A DNA stretch of 64,000 nt, taken from the NCBI GenBank assembly GCA_964023275.1, contig OZ029914.1, positions 35,638,424-35,702,423 on the forward strand, given 5' to 3'. The position numbers were made by a program, and so were the translations under genes. The notes below the pieces were generated by a model. That model was given only the letters and a program-made list of their open reading frames with translations, was not told where the DNA came from and searched no databases. The stretch's first letter is position 1. Each line of letters starts with the position of its first letter. The DNA comes from Norana najaformis. Its lineage: Eukaryota; Annelida; Clitellata; Crassiclitellata; Hormogastridae. Of the stretch, positions 26,501-40,000 are shown one piece after another.

Positions 26501-29500
26501 TCCGAAAGTTTGCTCAGTATTCCGGTTTTATTCATCGACGCATCGCTTGCTATTGGCCGAGAGCAAATGGTGATTTATGCGAACGCTAAAGAAATCATTT
26601 CAGATAGCTCACATGGAGAAGAAGAATTGGAAACAAGAAATGTACACTCTTCTTCATGCGTACAGGTCAACAACACACAGCACCACGGAAACGTCTTCAC
26701 CAGCTGAACTTTCGTTGAGATATCCATTTACAGGTCGCATTCCTGAGGTAACAAAATCTGTTCCTGATGAAGATGAAGAGTTAAGAGCACGTGACACTAC
26801 AGCTAAGCAGAAAATGAAAGCGTATAGTGACTTTCGAAGCCACTGCAAAGACAAGCTTAGAGTGGGCGATACTGTGCTGGGAAGAAAACCTCGAGGAAAC
26901 AAGCTATCCAGCTGCTATGATAACATTCCACTGACGATGAAAGATGTTCGTGGAACAATGATCACAGCTGCTAGGCAAGGATACTCCGTAGCAGAAAATT
27001 CGACAAGAAGAGTACCATGTTTGGCTGGGAACACTCTGGGCGCTCTCAAACTTCGACGAAAGTGCCATGATTGGAATCTATAGCTTCTCGTCCACAACAT
27101 GCGTGTAATTCTGGACGGAGACTTCTCAGTGGCAGATCACGAGAACCTCCATGCAGGTCCTGCTTCTATCAGTGGGCCAGATACGGGTCATATGGTGAAA
27201 TCTGTCGTTCAGCGCTGCAGTCACAATCACTCACTCGTTTACCCTTATGCGCCTGAATTATTGCAACTCAATCATTGCGGGTCTGCCAAAGTTCCGCCTG
27301 GGCTATCTCCAGTCCGTCCCCAACTGTGACGCCCAGGGTATAGTCAACAAGCCAAAATATTGGCAAATACATAAGAAATATACTAAAAAAGATGCTACAC
27401 TGGCTTTCTGTTGCGGCGCACACTTCTTTAAAATCATCTTGCTGGAACGTGCCTCATTTGTTCAGCATTGCTCCCAATATATATAAGGGTGCTCTGTGTT
27501 CCAGTTTCGAGTCAGCAGCGTCGGGTGATCGTTATGCGCTGCTACCCGTTGAGATACACAGTTGCCGCACTCCCGCATTTCAACTCGAGCCCATCGCGCC
27601 GTCTCATGTGTTACCACGTGCTCCTGAAAGCGACTAAATAGACTGCATATGCGTGCTGTCGCATTTGACCCTGTGCAACAAACCCCTTCCGAAAGCACTT
27701 ATTTCAACAGTCGATAGCCACGGATGCAGCGCTTTTGCAAGGTACCCAAAAGCGCTACATTAACTGTCTTGAGACATACACGCATCCTTACAAAATTACA
27801 AAATCTTGACACCTAAAGGCATTAATAAAATAAAGGCACATTATTATGATTATGATTATTATTAGAAAGAAACGGGATAAGAGCACTATTTAGGATCAGC
27901 AGAACGTGGATTATAAAGCAGATATTGGCTGCACGCAAATTTCATTACAAGTATTCAATGCACATTATTTTTTAATACTATTACTATAAAATATTGTTTA
28001 TTATAATCACTGCTCTGAAATAATTATTATATTACAGTGATGTCATATCCTAAATAATTACTCTCTGCCGATATTGGCCCCTCTGAATGTGCCATAAAAG
28101 CAGCTGCATTAAAACGCTGGAGGGCCAAATACAGCAAGAAAGAGGCAGTCTCTCTCATGTCTCCTGTCGTTCGTAAAGCCATCTTGGTTTGAATATTCTT
28201 GTAAATAAAATTATTAATATTATTATAACTAATTTACCAGTCATATTATTATAACTAGTTTAATAGTTTCTCACATTATTATTATTTTTTTATTATTATT
28301 ATCATTATTATTGTTGTTGTTGTTATTACTTCTGCTATTATTTCTACTACTACTATTCTAGGCCAGTCAGCTTGGTTTCATACAAAAGGATACTTGCACT
28401 TGCTGTCTAGCGCACAAACGTCATTAGACGTGCGGAAGCATGTAAAATTTTCAGTTGCCGACATGATCTGGCAGTTTTTGCAGCACAAACTATTGAAGTC
28501 ACTGTTAGAAAGAAACTGACACAGTGTATACAAACACAGCTTAATTAAGAACGTCAAGCCATTTCATTCTGAACGCTTGAGACATTTTTGTTAAATGGAC
28601 CAGTATGAGTTATAATTAAATTAAACTAACAGCCACTTCAAAAAAGCAGCAACACATCACAGTGAATGGAAGATACTGATCCCTTTTTGGTGCTGCCAAA
28701 TCATTCTGCATTGTAATGAGGTTAAATTATAAGAAAGTAATTACACACTAAGTTTGATTATTTAAACTTGGGGTCCATGTTTGGAACTACATTGTATATG
28801 AGATGCGTCATTCAACTAGTGTACACGATCATATGGCCAATTGAAGTAACTTAACTACACCGAGCCTGTGGTCTTAGTTTGCAGTTGCTATCACAGCATT
28901 TGTCGCCATCAGATGCAACATCGAATCCGGGATCACAGTCTTCCTCTGGGTCGATTCGATAGTTCCCACAGAAGGTCGACTTTTTCGCTGAAATAATACA
29001 AACAAGACAAATGACTAACAGCACATGAAGACACTCAATATAGTGCAATTTGAGTACCTCACAAAAGTGCTGTGCACACGTGGCTATCTAACAGATCAGT
29101 GTAGGGTGTGTTATAAAAACACCGTTTTGGTCAAGTGCTAATAAGGTGTCTTGTCATTGGATTTTTTGGTCATGTTTGCACCTTGAGTAGCCAAATAATT
29201 ATTAGACCTCAAGATCACACATATGTATCTAAGGAGTTTCAATTGATGCCGCCAACCAAATGTGTTACCGTTTTACCATTACATTGTAGCTTTTTTCAAC
29301 AATAGAAGAATGTTTTCGGGATTTCTTTTCAGTCTGCTGTTGTGCTGATGTCGTGTTGTAATATATTTAGTCATTCTATACCATGTTCTATAAACATGTT
29401 CGATTCTCAAATAAAAATTAAGGCTACTTACTTACTTACTTATACTGCAGACTGCAACTTTAAAAATCTGTTACCGATAAAGCAGGACGATTTTTCGTTT

Positions 29501-32500
29501 AATGCAAGACCGATTGAATTCTTGGAACAGGGTGAAAATAACTAAAACACAAAATCATCACAAACGAAACAATGTCAAAATTGCTCTACAGCATCTGTTT
29601 AAACGTATGGTAGGCCCATACAAATTCGAACTATGGTCGGGTCGACATAACGTCAGCACCTTTATAAATGTCAGATTACAGTTATAATTACCTTAAACCT
29701 TCTGTAAGATTTGAAGTTACTGTTAGGCTCTACAGCAGCATATTTCAACGCCAGAATCTAATATCTTTTCAGACTAAACTGATGAAATGAGATTTGACTT
29801 AATCTGGAGATTAAACTAGAAGACCGAGCTATCATCTGGTAATGCTTTGAAAATTATTAAAATTGCACTATTGAAGTACTCAAAAAGGTTCTTGATTTTC
29901 GTTAACTATTGATAAGAAAATTACACATACGATATTATTTTTATCTTGGCCGGATGTTAAGGATGGATACATCAGGTACACTCCACCTTGATCTGCTGAA
30001 GGTGTACAGGAATCAGGATCATGAGGAGAGCCCCAGTTGTGTCCTTAAAATTAGAAAATACACAGCAACTTCTCCAGGCAGATTTTAAAGAAACGACTCT
30101 ATGCTTATCATACATAAACTAGAACATGCTTTATAGCCTCTAGTTGTTTGTATTTCAATTACCAAATGTTAAGACAACATAACAAGAAGAGTTAAAGATA
30201 ATAAACTTATCAAAAAAGTAGATTTTAACAAAATGTTCTTGCAGTATGCTAGAACATGGCAAACTATACATATGAAAATTGGCAGAAGGCATCCGTGTTA
30301 AAAGTCTAATGCGTGTAAAGTATTTTAAAAAGACAACTATCTAGGTATAAGGGGAATTGCAGTGCAGCAGAGTGGTGTTAGGCTGTAATGCAAATAGCAA
30401 TGTCGTATGTTAAATCCTCATAAGGACTTCATATGTAGGACATATGAAGTTCTTATGAAATTGCTGTCATATTCTCACCCTATCTTCAACATATAATACT
30501 TATGACGTTGCTGTTGGGATCCCATGTATGTGTGTTAGTAAGTATTTGGGTATGTGTGTATGTATGTATATATCAAGACACTTAATATAGCGCATTTTGA
30601 GTAACTCACAAAAGTGCTGCACACATAGCTATTTAACAGTTCAGTGTAGTAGGTGTGTTATAAAAACACAATTTTCGTCAAATAAACGTGAAAAGTGTCA
30701 TTTAATGAAACAAACAATCTCACAGAAATCACAACAACCCTTATCCCTTCCAACTGACTGTAACCTCTTCTAAATTATTTCAAGCTAGTAAATGTAACCC
30801 AAGCTGCATAAAAACAAGTAGCATATCATCATAACTGAAATTGTGATGAAATGTAGCTGAAATTAATTCGTTTTTGTCTGAGTTGCATAACTTATAAACC
30901 CAATTTTTATGTTTTATTTTTTCATTATTGAGTTTAGTTTCAGTGTGATCTTACACCGAAAAGGAAAACATGACATAACCGTGCGAGGTGCTTTGCCACA
31001 ACCATTGGCGCCAATTTACAATGGCAGTTAAAAGGAACCATTTCTATACAACTCATAATAGTGCTAATCCCTTCCAATTATCTCTAACCTAATCTGAATA
31101 CTTGTAAATTACTTTAAATGATTCTGAGTTGCATATAAACACTGGCAGTGCATCATAATAAACTGTAATGAAATGCAACAAAACCGAAACATCTCCCCTT
31201 TCGAAATTTCAGCAATAAAGCAGCTTGAATACTTTTTTGTTCCAAATCTCAGCCAAGGTTTAACACATACCAATTTCTGAAAAAGCACACAGCCAAAGCA
31301 AATTATTTTGACTACATTAAAAATTCCAAAGTATTAGGCTTACATGATAAAAATCTATGAAAGAATGACTGAATGAGGAAAAAGCAGTTACCGGTAATGG
31401 GATGCGAGATATTCTTAAAAACTTGTAAGATTCAGCAAAAGAAGTAAGCAAATCTATACATGCATCCCAAAAATAGCCATGAGTAGCTGTTGAGGGAATT
31501 CCTCAAACATTCATGGTATCACCAATTGCCATTTAATTAAAGACTTGTCAAAGATGAGTGTTATGAGTGCAATACTCTGTGTTTCTCAAAGCTGTGTACT
31601 ATGGTCTCTGATCATGGCCTTTCTAAGTGTCAATCAATTGGGCTGTAAACTATAGACTCGCCCAATCTGTAGCATAGCATTAGCTCTATAGGAGACACAC
31701 AGTCTCTGATTTTCGAGTATATATAATTGAAAAACTGAACAGTTCAACGACAACAGACCTTGAACGTGAACATGGTTGTTAAGTGCACAAATCTTTAAGC
31801 AACATTTGTGACTTAAATTACCAAGTATACAACACACGGCTGCTACAAAATCTTTCTTGCACTCTCCCCACGATGCAATTGCGACTGCATTTAACGGCAT
31901 ATTTGTCGCCAAGTGAAAGGTCGCCGTTAATATCCAACAATGCGCGAGAAAGTCCACCAATCAGAAGAATATATTTAAAATGCGCATGAACGCCAACCAA
32001 TCACAAAGAAGTCATCAACCATATGACTCACCTACATTACGTCACAGAAATTTAGGGCTTTAGTACCCGAAACCCACCGGCCTTCGTCAGTCAACTCCCC
32101 AACCCGTGATCAATGCGTGTCAGAAAGATAAACTAGTCAACGTAACCACGTGGTCAAAAGCCAATTAACAAACCAATGACTCGACGGTGTGAAGTCATTG
32201 AAATTTCCAATGAAAACGGGCACTTACTCAACGTTGAAAAAATTCTGTTAACGGTCTAAGAAACGTTTGCATTTGGGTCATTTCATGTCAAATCAACCAA
32301 AATTCATAAACGTCCTCACCACACCATCTCAGAATTCGATGATATTAGGTCAGTTTACACATCAACATGTGATAGAAGGCCTTGCAAAATATTAGCTCTT
32401 AATCTTGCATGATGTTCAAGATATGACCAGTTTTATACCAAGAGGTAACGACACCTCGTGAACGACTTAATTCTGGGGCATTTCTGATTGCGAATAACTC

Positions 32501-34019
32501 AAGAATTATGTCAGATACAGCTGTCCAATTTTCGTCAGATTATCAGATCTTAGAGTAGAGTCTAACCATGTAAAGACTTTGTAGTTTGCTGTATTACCCA
32601 TTAACCCAGCCCAGATTGAAAATGGCAATTCGTTCATTTCGGCAGTACGAATCTTGATATTTGAACATGCGCTGGTGTGCTTTTTTAACATATAAAGTCT
32701 CCAATGTTTGTGGCTTAATTATGGAAAGTGATAAGGGTTGTTGTGATTTATGTGAGACTGTTTGTTTCATTAAGTGACACTTTTCACGTTTAATTGACCA
32801 AAACGGTGTTTTTATAACACACCCAACACTGATCTGTTAAATAGCTATGTGTGCAGCACTTTTGTGAGTTACTCAAAATGCGCTATATTAAGTGTCTTGA
32901 TATATACATACATACACACATACCCAAATACTTACTAACACACATACATGGGATCCCAACAGCAACGTCATAAGTATTATATGTTGAAGATAGGGTGAGA
33001 ATATGACAGCAATTTCATATGAACTTCATATGTCCTACATATGAAGTCCTTATGAGGATTTAACATACGACATTGCTATTTGCATTACAGCCTAACACCA
33101 CTCTGCTGCACTGCAATTCCCCTTATACCTAGATAGTTGTCTTTTTAAAATACTTTACACGCATTAGACTTTTAACACGGATGCCTTCTGCCAATTTTCA
33201 TATGTATAGTTTGCCATGTTCTAGCATACTGCAAGAACATTTTGTTAAAATCTACTTTTTGGATAAGTTTATTATCTTTAACTCTTCTTGTTTTGTTGTC
33301 TTAACATTTGGTAACTGCAATACAAACAACTAGAAACTATAAAGCATGTTCTAGTTTATGCATGATAAGCAGAGAGTCGTTTCTTTCAAATCTGGCGGGG
33401 GAAGTTGCTGTGTATTTTCTAATTTTAAGGACACAACTGGGGCTCTCCTCATGATCCTGATTCCTGTAGACCTTCAGATGAAAATGGAGTGTACCTGATG
33501 TCTCCATCAAGCGGCGAAGATAAAAATAATCTCGTATGTGTAATTTTCTTATCATCAGTTAACGAAAATCAAAAATCTTTTTGAGCACTTCAATTGTGCA
33601 ATTTTAATAATTTTCAAAGCATTACCAGATGATAGCTCGGCCTTCTAGTTTAATCCCCAGATTGAGCCAAATTTATTTTCATCAGTTTAGTCTGAAAAGA
33701 TATTAGATTCTGGCGTAGAAATGTGCTGCTGTAGAGCATAATAGTAACTTCAAATCTTACAGAAGGTTTAAGGTAATAATAACTGTAATCTGACATTTAT
33801 AAAGATTCTGACGTTATTTCGACCCGACCGCGTATTTTTAGACCATACAGTGCTAGAACTATAATGCTATGTCGACAAATAGGAATGAAATTGAAGTCGA
33901 CCAATAGAATTCGAGTTATTAATAGTGTGACATACTTTAGGTTTATTGCAGTCCCTCAAACTGCCTCGTTTTAAATTTAACAAAAAAATAATAATAATAG
34001 GTATTAGTAGTAGTAGTAG

Positions 34020-34055
<36 letters not shown>

Positions 34056-37000
34056 AACTACAACTAGTAGTAGTAGTAGTAGTAGTAGTGGTAGTAGTGG
34101 TAGTAGTGGTAGTGGTAGTAGTAGTAGTAGTAGTAGTGGTAGTAGTAGTAGTAGTAGTGGTAGTAGTATTAGTAACTTCCAATGCGCCGATGTTTAACGC
34201 ACAAGGCATAATAATAATAAAAAAAATATTAATATTAATTAGTAACTCCCTCAAACTGCCTCGTTTTAATGATAAATAATAATCGTAATCGTAATCGTAA
34301 TCTCGAAATTTCTACAGCGCTCAACGATAGCTAAGTCGCGGGAACCAGCTTATTCACAGGCGCTCAGTCAAAACAAAATCGATAGGCAAAAGGGTCAAGA
34401 TCCAGGAGTCAGGCACTCAGACAGTCGGACGGCTACGGTGGATGCTGTTTGAAACTGAAGCGAGAAGAGAGACAAGAGGAAGAGGAAGAATCAGGATAAG
34501 ATTTCTGGAAAAGAAGTGTTTTCAGTCTTGAGTGAAAGGCCTGCGCAGAAACTGAAAGAGGTGAAGTGTTGGTGAGTTCGTATGATTGACCAGACAACTG
34601 TCGCAATTCTGGCGGGAGTTTATTCCAAAGGGGTGGGGCAGCTATGGCTATGGAGCGATTTCCAAATTTTAAGGATGAGGTGACGGGAGGGCGAAGAAGT
34701 GTTAGGACAGATGAGGAGCGGGTTGAACGGAGTGGTTGGATAGTAAATAATTGACGAAGATAGGAGGGTTGGGAGGATTGAAGTGTGTTGTAGGTGAGGG
34801 ATAAGACTTTGTACTCTATTCGTTCTGGTATTTTAAGCCAGTGCAGTGATTTGAGAACAGGGGTGATGTGATGGTATTTGGGGGTTTTGGTGACAGCACG
34901 TGCGAGAGCATTCTGGATAGCTTGTAGGCGATTTATCTGGGTTGTGTCAATATTGAGGAAAAGTGAATTGCAGTAGTCAAGTTTTGCATGGACTATGGAT
35001 GTGGCAATGATAGATGCGGTTTTGAAGTCAAGCATAGGACGGATTCTGCGAAGGTCGCGGATATGCATAAAGCAAGAGCGGGAAAGATGGCTGATATGAT
35101 CAGAAAAAGTAAGGTTCTGGTCGAAAATAACACCTAAATTACGGACAGAGGAGTTAGTATTAAAGGTGTGGGTGGAGGCAGAGTCAAGGCTGAGGGAGAT
35201 AGAGGGGTCAGGAATTTTCTTCAGCTGGTCACGTAGGCCTATAAGTATGAATTCAGTTTTAGATGGGTTCAGGCATAAGAGATTAGATGTCATCCAAGAG
35301 GAGATTTGTTTAACCACACAAAGAAGATGATCTGTAGATTCATTGAAACAATTTGAAGAGAAAGAGATGAATAGTTGGGTGTCATCAGCATAGAGGTGAT
35401 GGTCAACGGAGGATGCTTTAATGAGTGAACTGAGTGGGGTAGTGTAGAGGATAAACAGAAGAGGTCCAAGAACGGAGCCTTGTGGAACTCCGCAAGTAAG
35501 AGGGCATGACTTAGAAGAGGCTTCCGAAGTTTTAACAGAGAAAGAGCGGGAGGAGAGATAAGACTGTATCCATAGGAGAGCAGTGTCAGCAAAACCAAAC
35601 CAGGTTGAAAGTCGGTGGAGTAAGATATTGTGATCTATGGTGTCGAAGGCTGCAGAGATATCGAGGAGACAGAGGCAAGAAACCTGTTGATGAGAAATGG
35701 CAGAAACAAGCTTGTTGTAGAGAGATGTCAGCAGAGTTTCGGTTGAGTGGCGTTTAGTAAAACCAGACTGGTGTGGGTTAATGAGTGAGTTAGAAGCTAA
35801 ATAGTTATTGATTCGAGAGAGGACAATCCGTTCAGTTAATTTGGAGATGAAAGTCAGGTTAGAAACAGGCCGGTAGTTAGAAAGGATTTCCTTGTCGAGA
35901 GATGATTTCTTGAGAAGAGGGGTAACAAGAGAGTGTTTAAAAAGAAGGGGAAAATTTCCAGTAGAGAGAGAGAGGTTAACTATTTTGGTAATAATTGGAA
36001 CAAGGACAGATGCACAGTCTTTCAATAAGGAGGTAGGTATAGGGTCAAGTTCACATTGTTTGTTTGGGAGAGATTTTAGCAGATTTAGTATTTCGGTCTC
36101 TGATGTAGGTTGAAAAGCAGAAAATGAGGATCGAGGTGGGGAAGGTGGACTGTCATAGGTGGAAGAGGGAGCATCAGCAGCTGGATTGTTGGAGGTTTTG
36201 GAAAGTAGAGATTGAAGAGAGAGACGGAGGGTACTAATTTTGTTCGAAAAGAAAGAACAGAACGAGTCGGCTATTGAAGAAGACGGAAGAGAATTTGGAA
36301 GTGGACTAGATGAGTTCCGATGGAGGAGCTGGTTAATAGTTTTCCAGAGAAGGCGAGGGCTAGAGGATCGAGAACGAACTAGTGAGGAGTAAAATCTTTG
36401 TTTAGTTGCAGTAAGAAGGCGATGGTATTTATTTGTGGCAGATTTAAGGGCACAGAGAAGTTGAGCATCCCTGGTGCGTTTATAGGCACGCTCAAGGCGT
36501 CGCCGGAAAGATTTGAAGGCCTGGAGATAGGAATTGAACCAAGGATTGTTAGAGTGAGAACGGGATTTGGTAATAATAGGAGCATGCTTGTCAAGGATAG
36601 TGGAAAGAGTGGTGTTATATGAAGAGAGAAGGTCATTCAGGGAGGAGGGTGGATTTAACACGAGATCAGAACAGGAAATATCTTGTGTGAAGGCTTCAAT
36701 ATTTATTGAACTGATGCGACGAAAAGAATGAAAGACAGGATCAGGACGTGGTGTCGGAAGAATGTTAAGATATGTAAAGATGGGGTAATGATCAGATGGC
36801 GAGTCAAAAGAGAAAGATATATCAGGTGATAGAGTGGAGAACGATGACGTGATAATGAGGTCAAGTGTGTGATTGTGAATGTGGGTGGGGAATTTGACAT
36901 GTTGAACCAGATTAGTTGAGGACAATAGGGTGAGGAATTCAGAAGCAAATGTGTCAGAGGGGTTATCGACATGTATATTGAAGTCACCTGTAATCAGAAA

Positions 37001-40000
37001 TTCATGAGGTGTAGTGGCGGCAGTAGAGAGGAGGGTGGTAAATTCTTTCAGGAAGACCGATGGAGGACTTGAATATGAAGAGGAGGATGGAGGGCGATAT
37101 ACATTAAAGATAGCACTGGCCAACAGAAAATTTTTTTTTCTTGTTGCCTTCGGTTTTAGACCTGTTCTTGGGGTAATTTTGGGCGCTGATTCAGAAAATG
37201 TCATTGGATTGAGTGCATCAGGTCTAGTTTCTGAGATATCGTCGATTTTGTAAAGAAAACCCAGTCCACTCTTTAAACGATGTCTTTGGCAAAACTAAAA
37301 TGTCATAATAAGCTTTATTTATGGCTAATTATAATTCTTGCTGATTCATATAATGCCTACATCCTTATAATGTAAAATCAGCATATCTTGCCGCGTGCTG
37401 AGATATTGCTGATTTAACGAAATAACTATTCCGTAGCCTACAGCTTACTCAACACTAAATTCATGGCCTCATTTAGAATTTATTTGTGCTTATACAGCGT
37501 TTCATGGTTTCGAACTATGTAAATAGATTATGCTGAAGTCAGCATTTATATAGCCTATATAAACCGCCTCCTGAAAGCTAGAGCAGCCGCAGTCGTCTTA
37601 GGGCATATTAAGAGTTGGTCGCAAGAACAATCTGTGAATGTGAGCATTAAATAACTACATGTTCTTACTATTTTTTAGGTTAGTCATTTAATTCCTCAGA
37701 TGCGAACATCCTTAAGGTTATGGCTACTTCCAGACGGAGCTGCGTTAACCATCCAGACATATTCTGCTACATTTGTGGGGAATACACACTAAAAGCAAAC
37801 AGGAAACCGATTTCTGAGTTTGTAAAAAGAGCATATGTAGGTTATTTTGGTGTCAAACTTGGAGATCAAGATAAGCAATGGGCTCCTCATACAGTATGCA
37901 AAACTTGTATTGAACAATTGCGCCACTGGACAATTGGAAAGAGAAGCTGCCTGAAATTTGGTGTACCGATGGTTTGGAGGGAACAGATAAACCACTTCGA
38001 CGACTGTTACTTTTGTATGGTTAATATCATAGGCATCAATCGAAATAATCGTCACAAGTTGTCTTACCCTGATATACCTTCAGCCAGGAGACCTGTTCCG
38101 CATTCGGATATTGTACGAGTTCCACCTTTTCGCGAACTACCTCAGCTCTCAGACGATGAGACTTGCATGTCCAATATCGGACAAGATGACGAAAGTAAAG
38201 AAAGTGGGGGCAGTGACAGTGATTTCCAATCAACTTCACACAGTGAACGTTTTGACCAAAAAGAGTTGAGTGATCTGATCAGGGACTTAAATCTTTCCAA
38301 AGAGTCCTCTGAATTGCTTGCGTCCAGACTAAAGGAAAAGAATGCACTTCAGCCTGGAACGAAAATTACAATTTATAGAAACAGAGAAAAGGATTTGCTG
38401 CCATTCTTTACCGAAGACAACAACCTAGTATTCTGTAATGACATCAGCAACTTATTGAAGAAAATTGGTCTGTCGGATTACAGCCCAGATGAGTGGCGTC
38501 TTTTTATCGACAGTTCAAAACGTAGTCTGAAATGTGTGCTTTTAAATAACGGCAACAAATTTGGTTCTATTCCAATCGGTCACTCCACCAGGATGAAAGA
38601 AGAGTACAATGCCATCTCTTTAGTACTGGAAAAGATAAAATACAAAGAACATCAATGGGTAATTTGTGTAGACTTGAAGATGGTAAATTTCCTCCTTGGT
38701 CAACAAAGTGGCTACACAAAGTATCCCTGCTTTTTGTGTCTTTGGGACAGTAGAGCCAAGCATGAACATTGGACAAGAAAAGATTGGCCTTCGAGGAAAG
38801 ACATGGTGGTTGGAGCTCAAAATGTAATCAAGGAATCTTTGGTGGCACGAGATAGGATCATACTGCCACCACTACATATAAAGCTAGGCCTGATGAAACA
38901 ATTTGTCAGGGCTTTGAATAAAGAAGGTTCATGCTTCGAATACATAGTACACAAGTCACCAGGAATTACAATGGAAAAATTGAAGGCTGGAATCTTCGAT
39001 GGTCCACAGATCAGGCAACTTATGAATGACCCACTTTTCATACCATCAATGAATGAAATCGAATCTTGTGCCTGGTCTTCCTTTGTTCTTGTAACTAAAA
39101 ATTTTCTTGGCAACAAGAAGGCAGACAATTATGCACAACTAGTAGAGGATATGCTTCTTCATTTCAACAAGCTTGGCTGCAACATGAGCATTAAAGTCCA
39201 TTATCTCCACAGTCACTTAGATCGCTTTCCAGAGAATCTTGGTGACTTCAGCGAAGAGCAAGGTGAAAGATTTCACCAAGACATCAAAACAATGGAAAAT
39301 CGATATAAAGGAAGATGGGATGCACACATGATGGCAGACTATTGCTGGAATATTATGCGCGATTGTTCCGGCAGATGCCACACTTGGAAATCGTACAAAA
39401 GGAGCTTCTTCGGTGTCGAACGACTTGAAATTTTTATAACAAACTTGTTCTGTTTGGTATCATATAAGTACAGTTTCAGGTACTACCATTTTCTTTTAAG
39501 TATTTGTATTATTATGTTTATTTAGTGTATCACATAATAAATTGAGCACTACATAATTATAGCTATAGCCTTATGTTTTATGTTCAATATCTCGAAAACT
39601 AGACCTGCTGGGAGAAAACTGGTTCCTTTTCTGGAATCAGCAGGTCAAATATACCCAGAAACAGTTCTAACATTTGAGGCAACAAATTATGTGTTGGCCA
39701 GTGTAGTCAGATTTGTGTGAGGAAGTTTAAGCGTAACTGATGCACATTCAAAAGAGTGGAAACAGTAACCAGGTGAGTCTAAAACTGTGGCAGGTTCTCG
39801 GGTGAGAAAGGCAATACCACCGCCAGTTGGATTTTTATGAGAAGGGCTAGATGGTTTGCAAGGACGAGGTGTACTGTAAAGATGGTAGCCAGGAGGAATA
39901 CAGTCTTCATATTGAGCAAGAGTGGTGTTTAAATTAAACCAGGTTTCAGATAAGGCAAATATGTCAGGCGGGTGAGAAGAGAGGGCTATATCACTGATTT

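Larger units (their letters stand above)
27713..30752. repeat. Left arm of large inverted repeat (sense exons 12-15)
   Basis: The whole segment is the reverse complement of the right arm. The outer end (GATAGCCACG.ATGCAGCGC) matches 43,04x-43,059, and the inner end (around AAGGGATAAGGGTTGTTG read on the minus strand) matches 32,724. Arm length is about 3.04 kb. It contains gene B exons 12-15 with normal splice signals. Confidence 0.9.

Noticed and set aside
31634..31960. 108-codon minus-strand ORF in the spacer
   Set aside because: No domain, no splice context and no paralog; composition not convincing.
33943..34279. Poly-Thr, poly-Ser and poly-Val open frames
   Set aside because: Produced by the AGT/ACT microsatellite; no other coding features.
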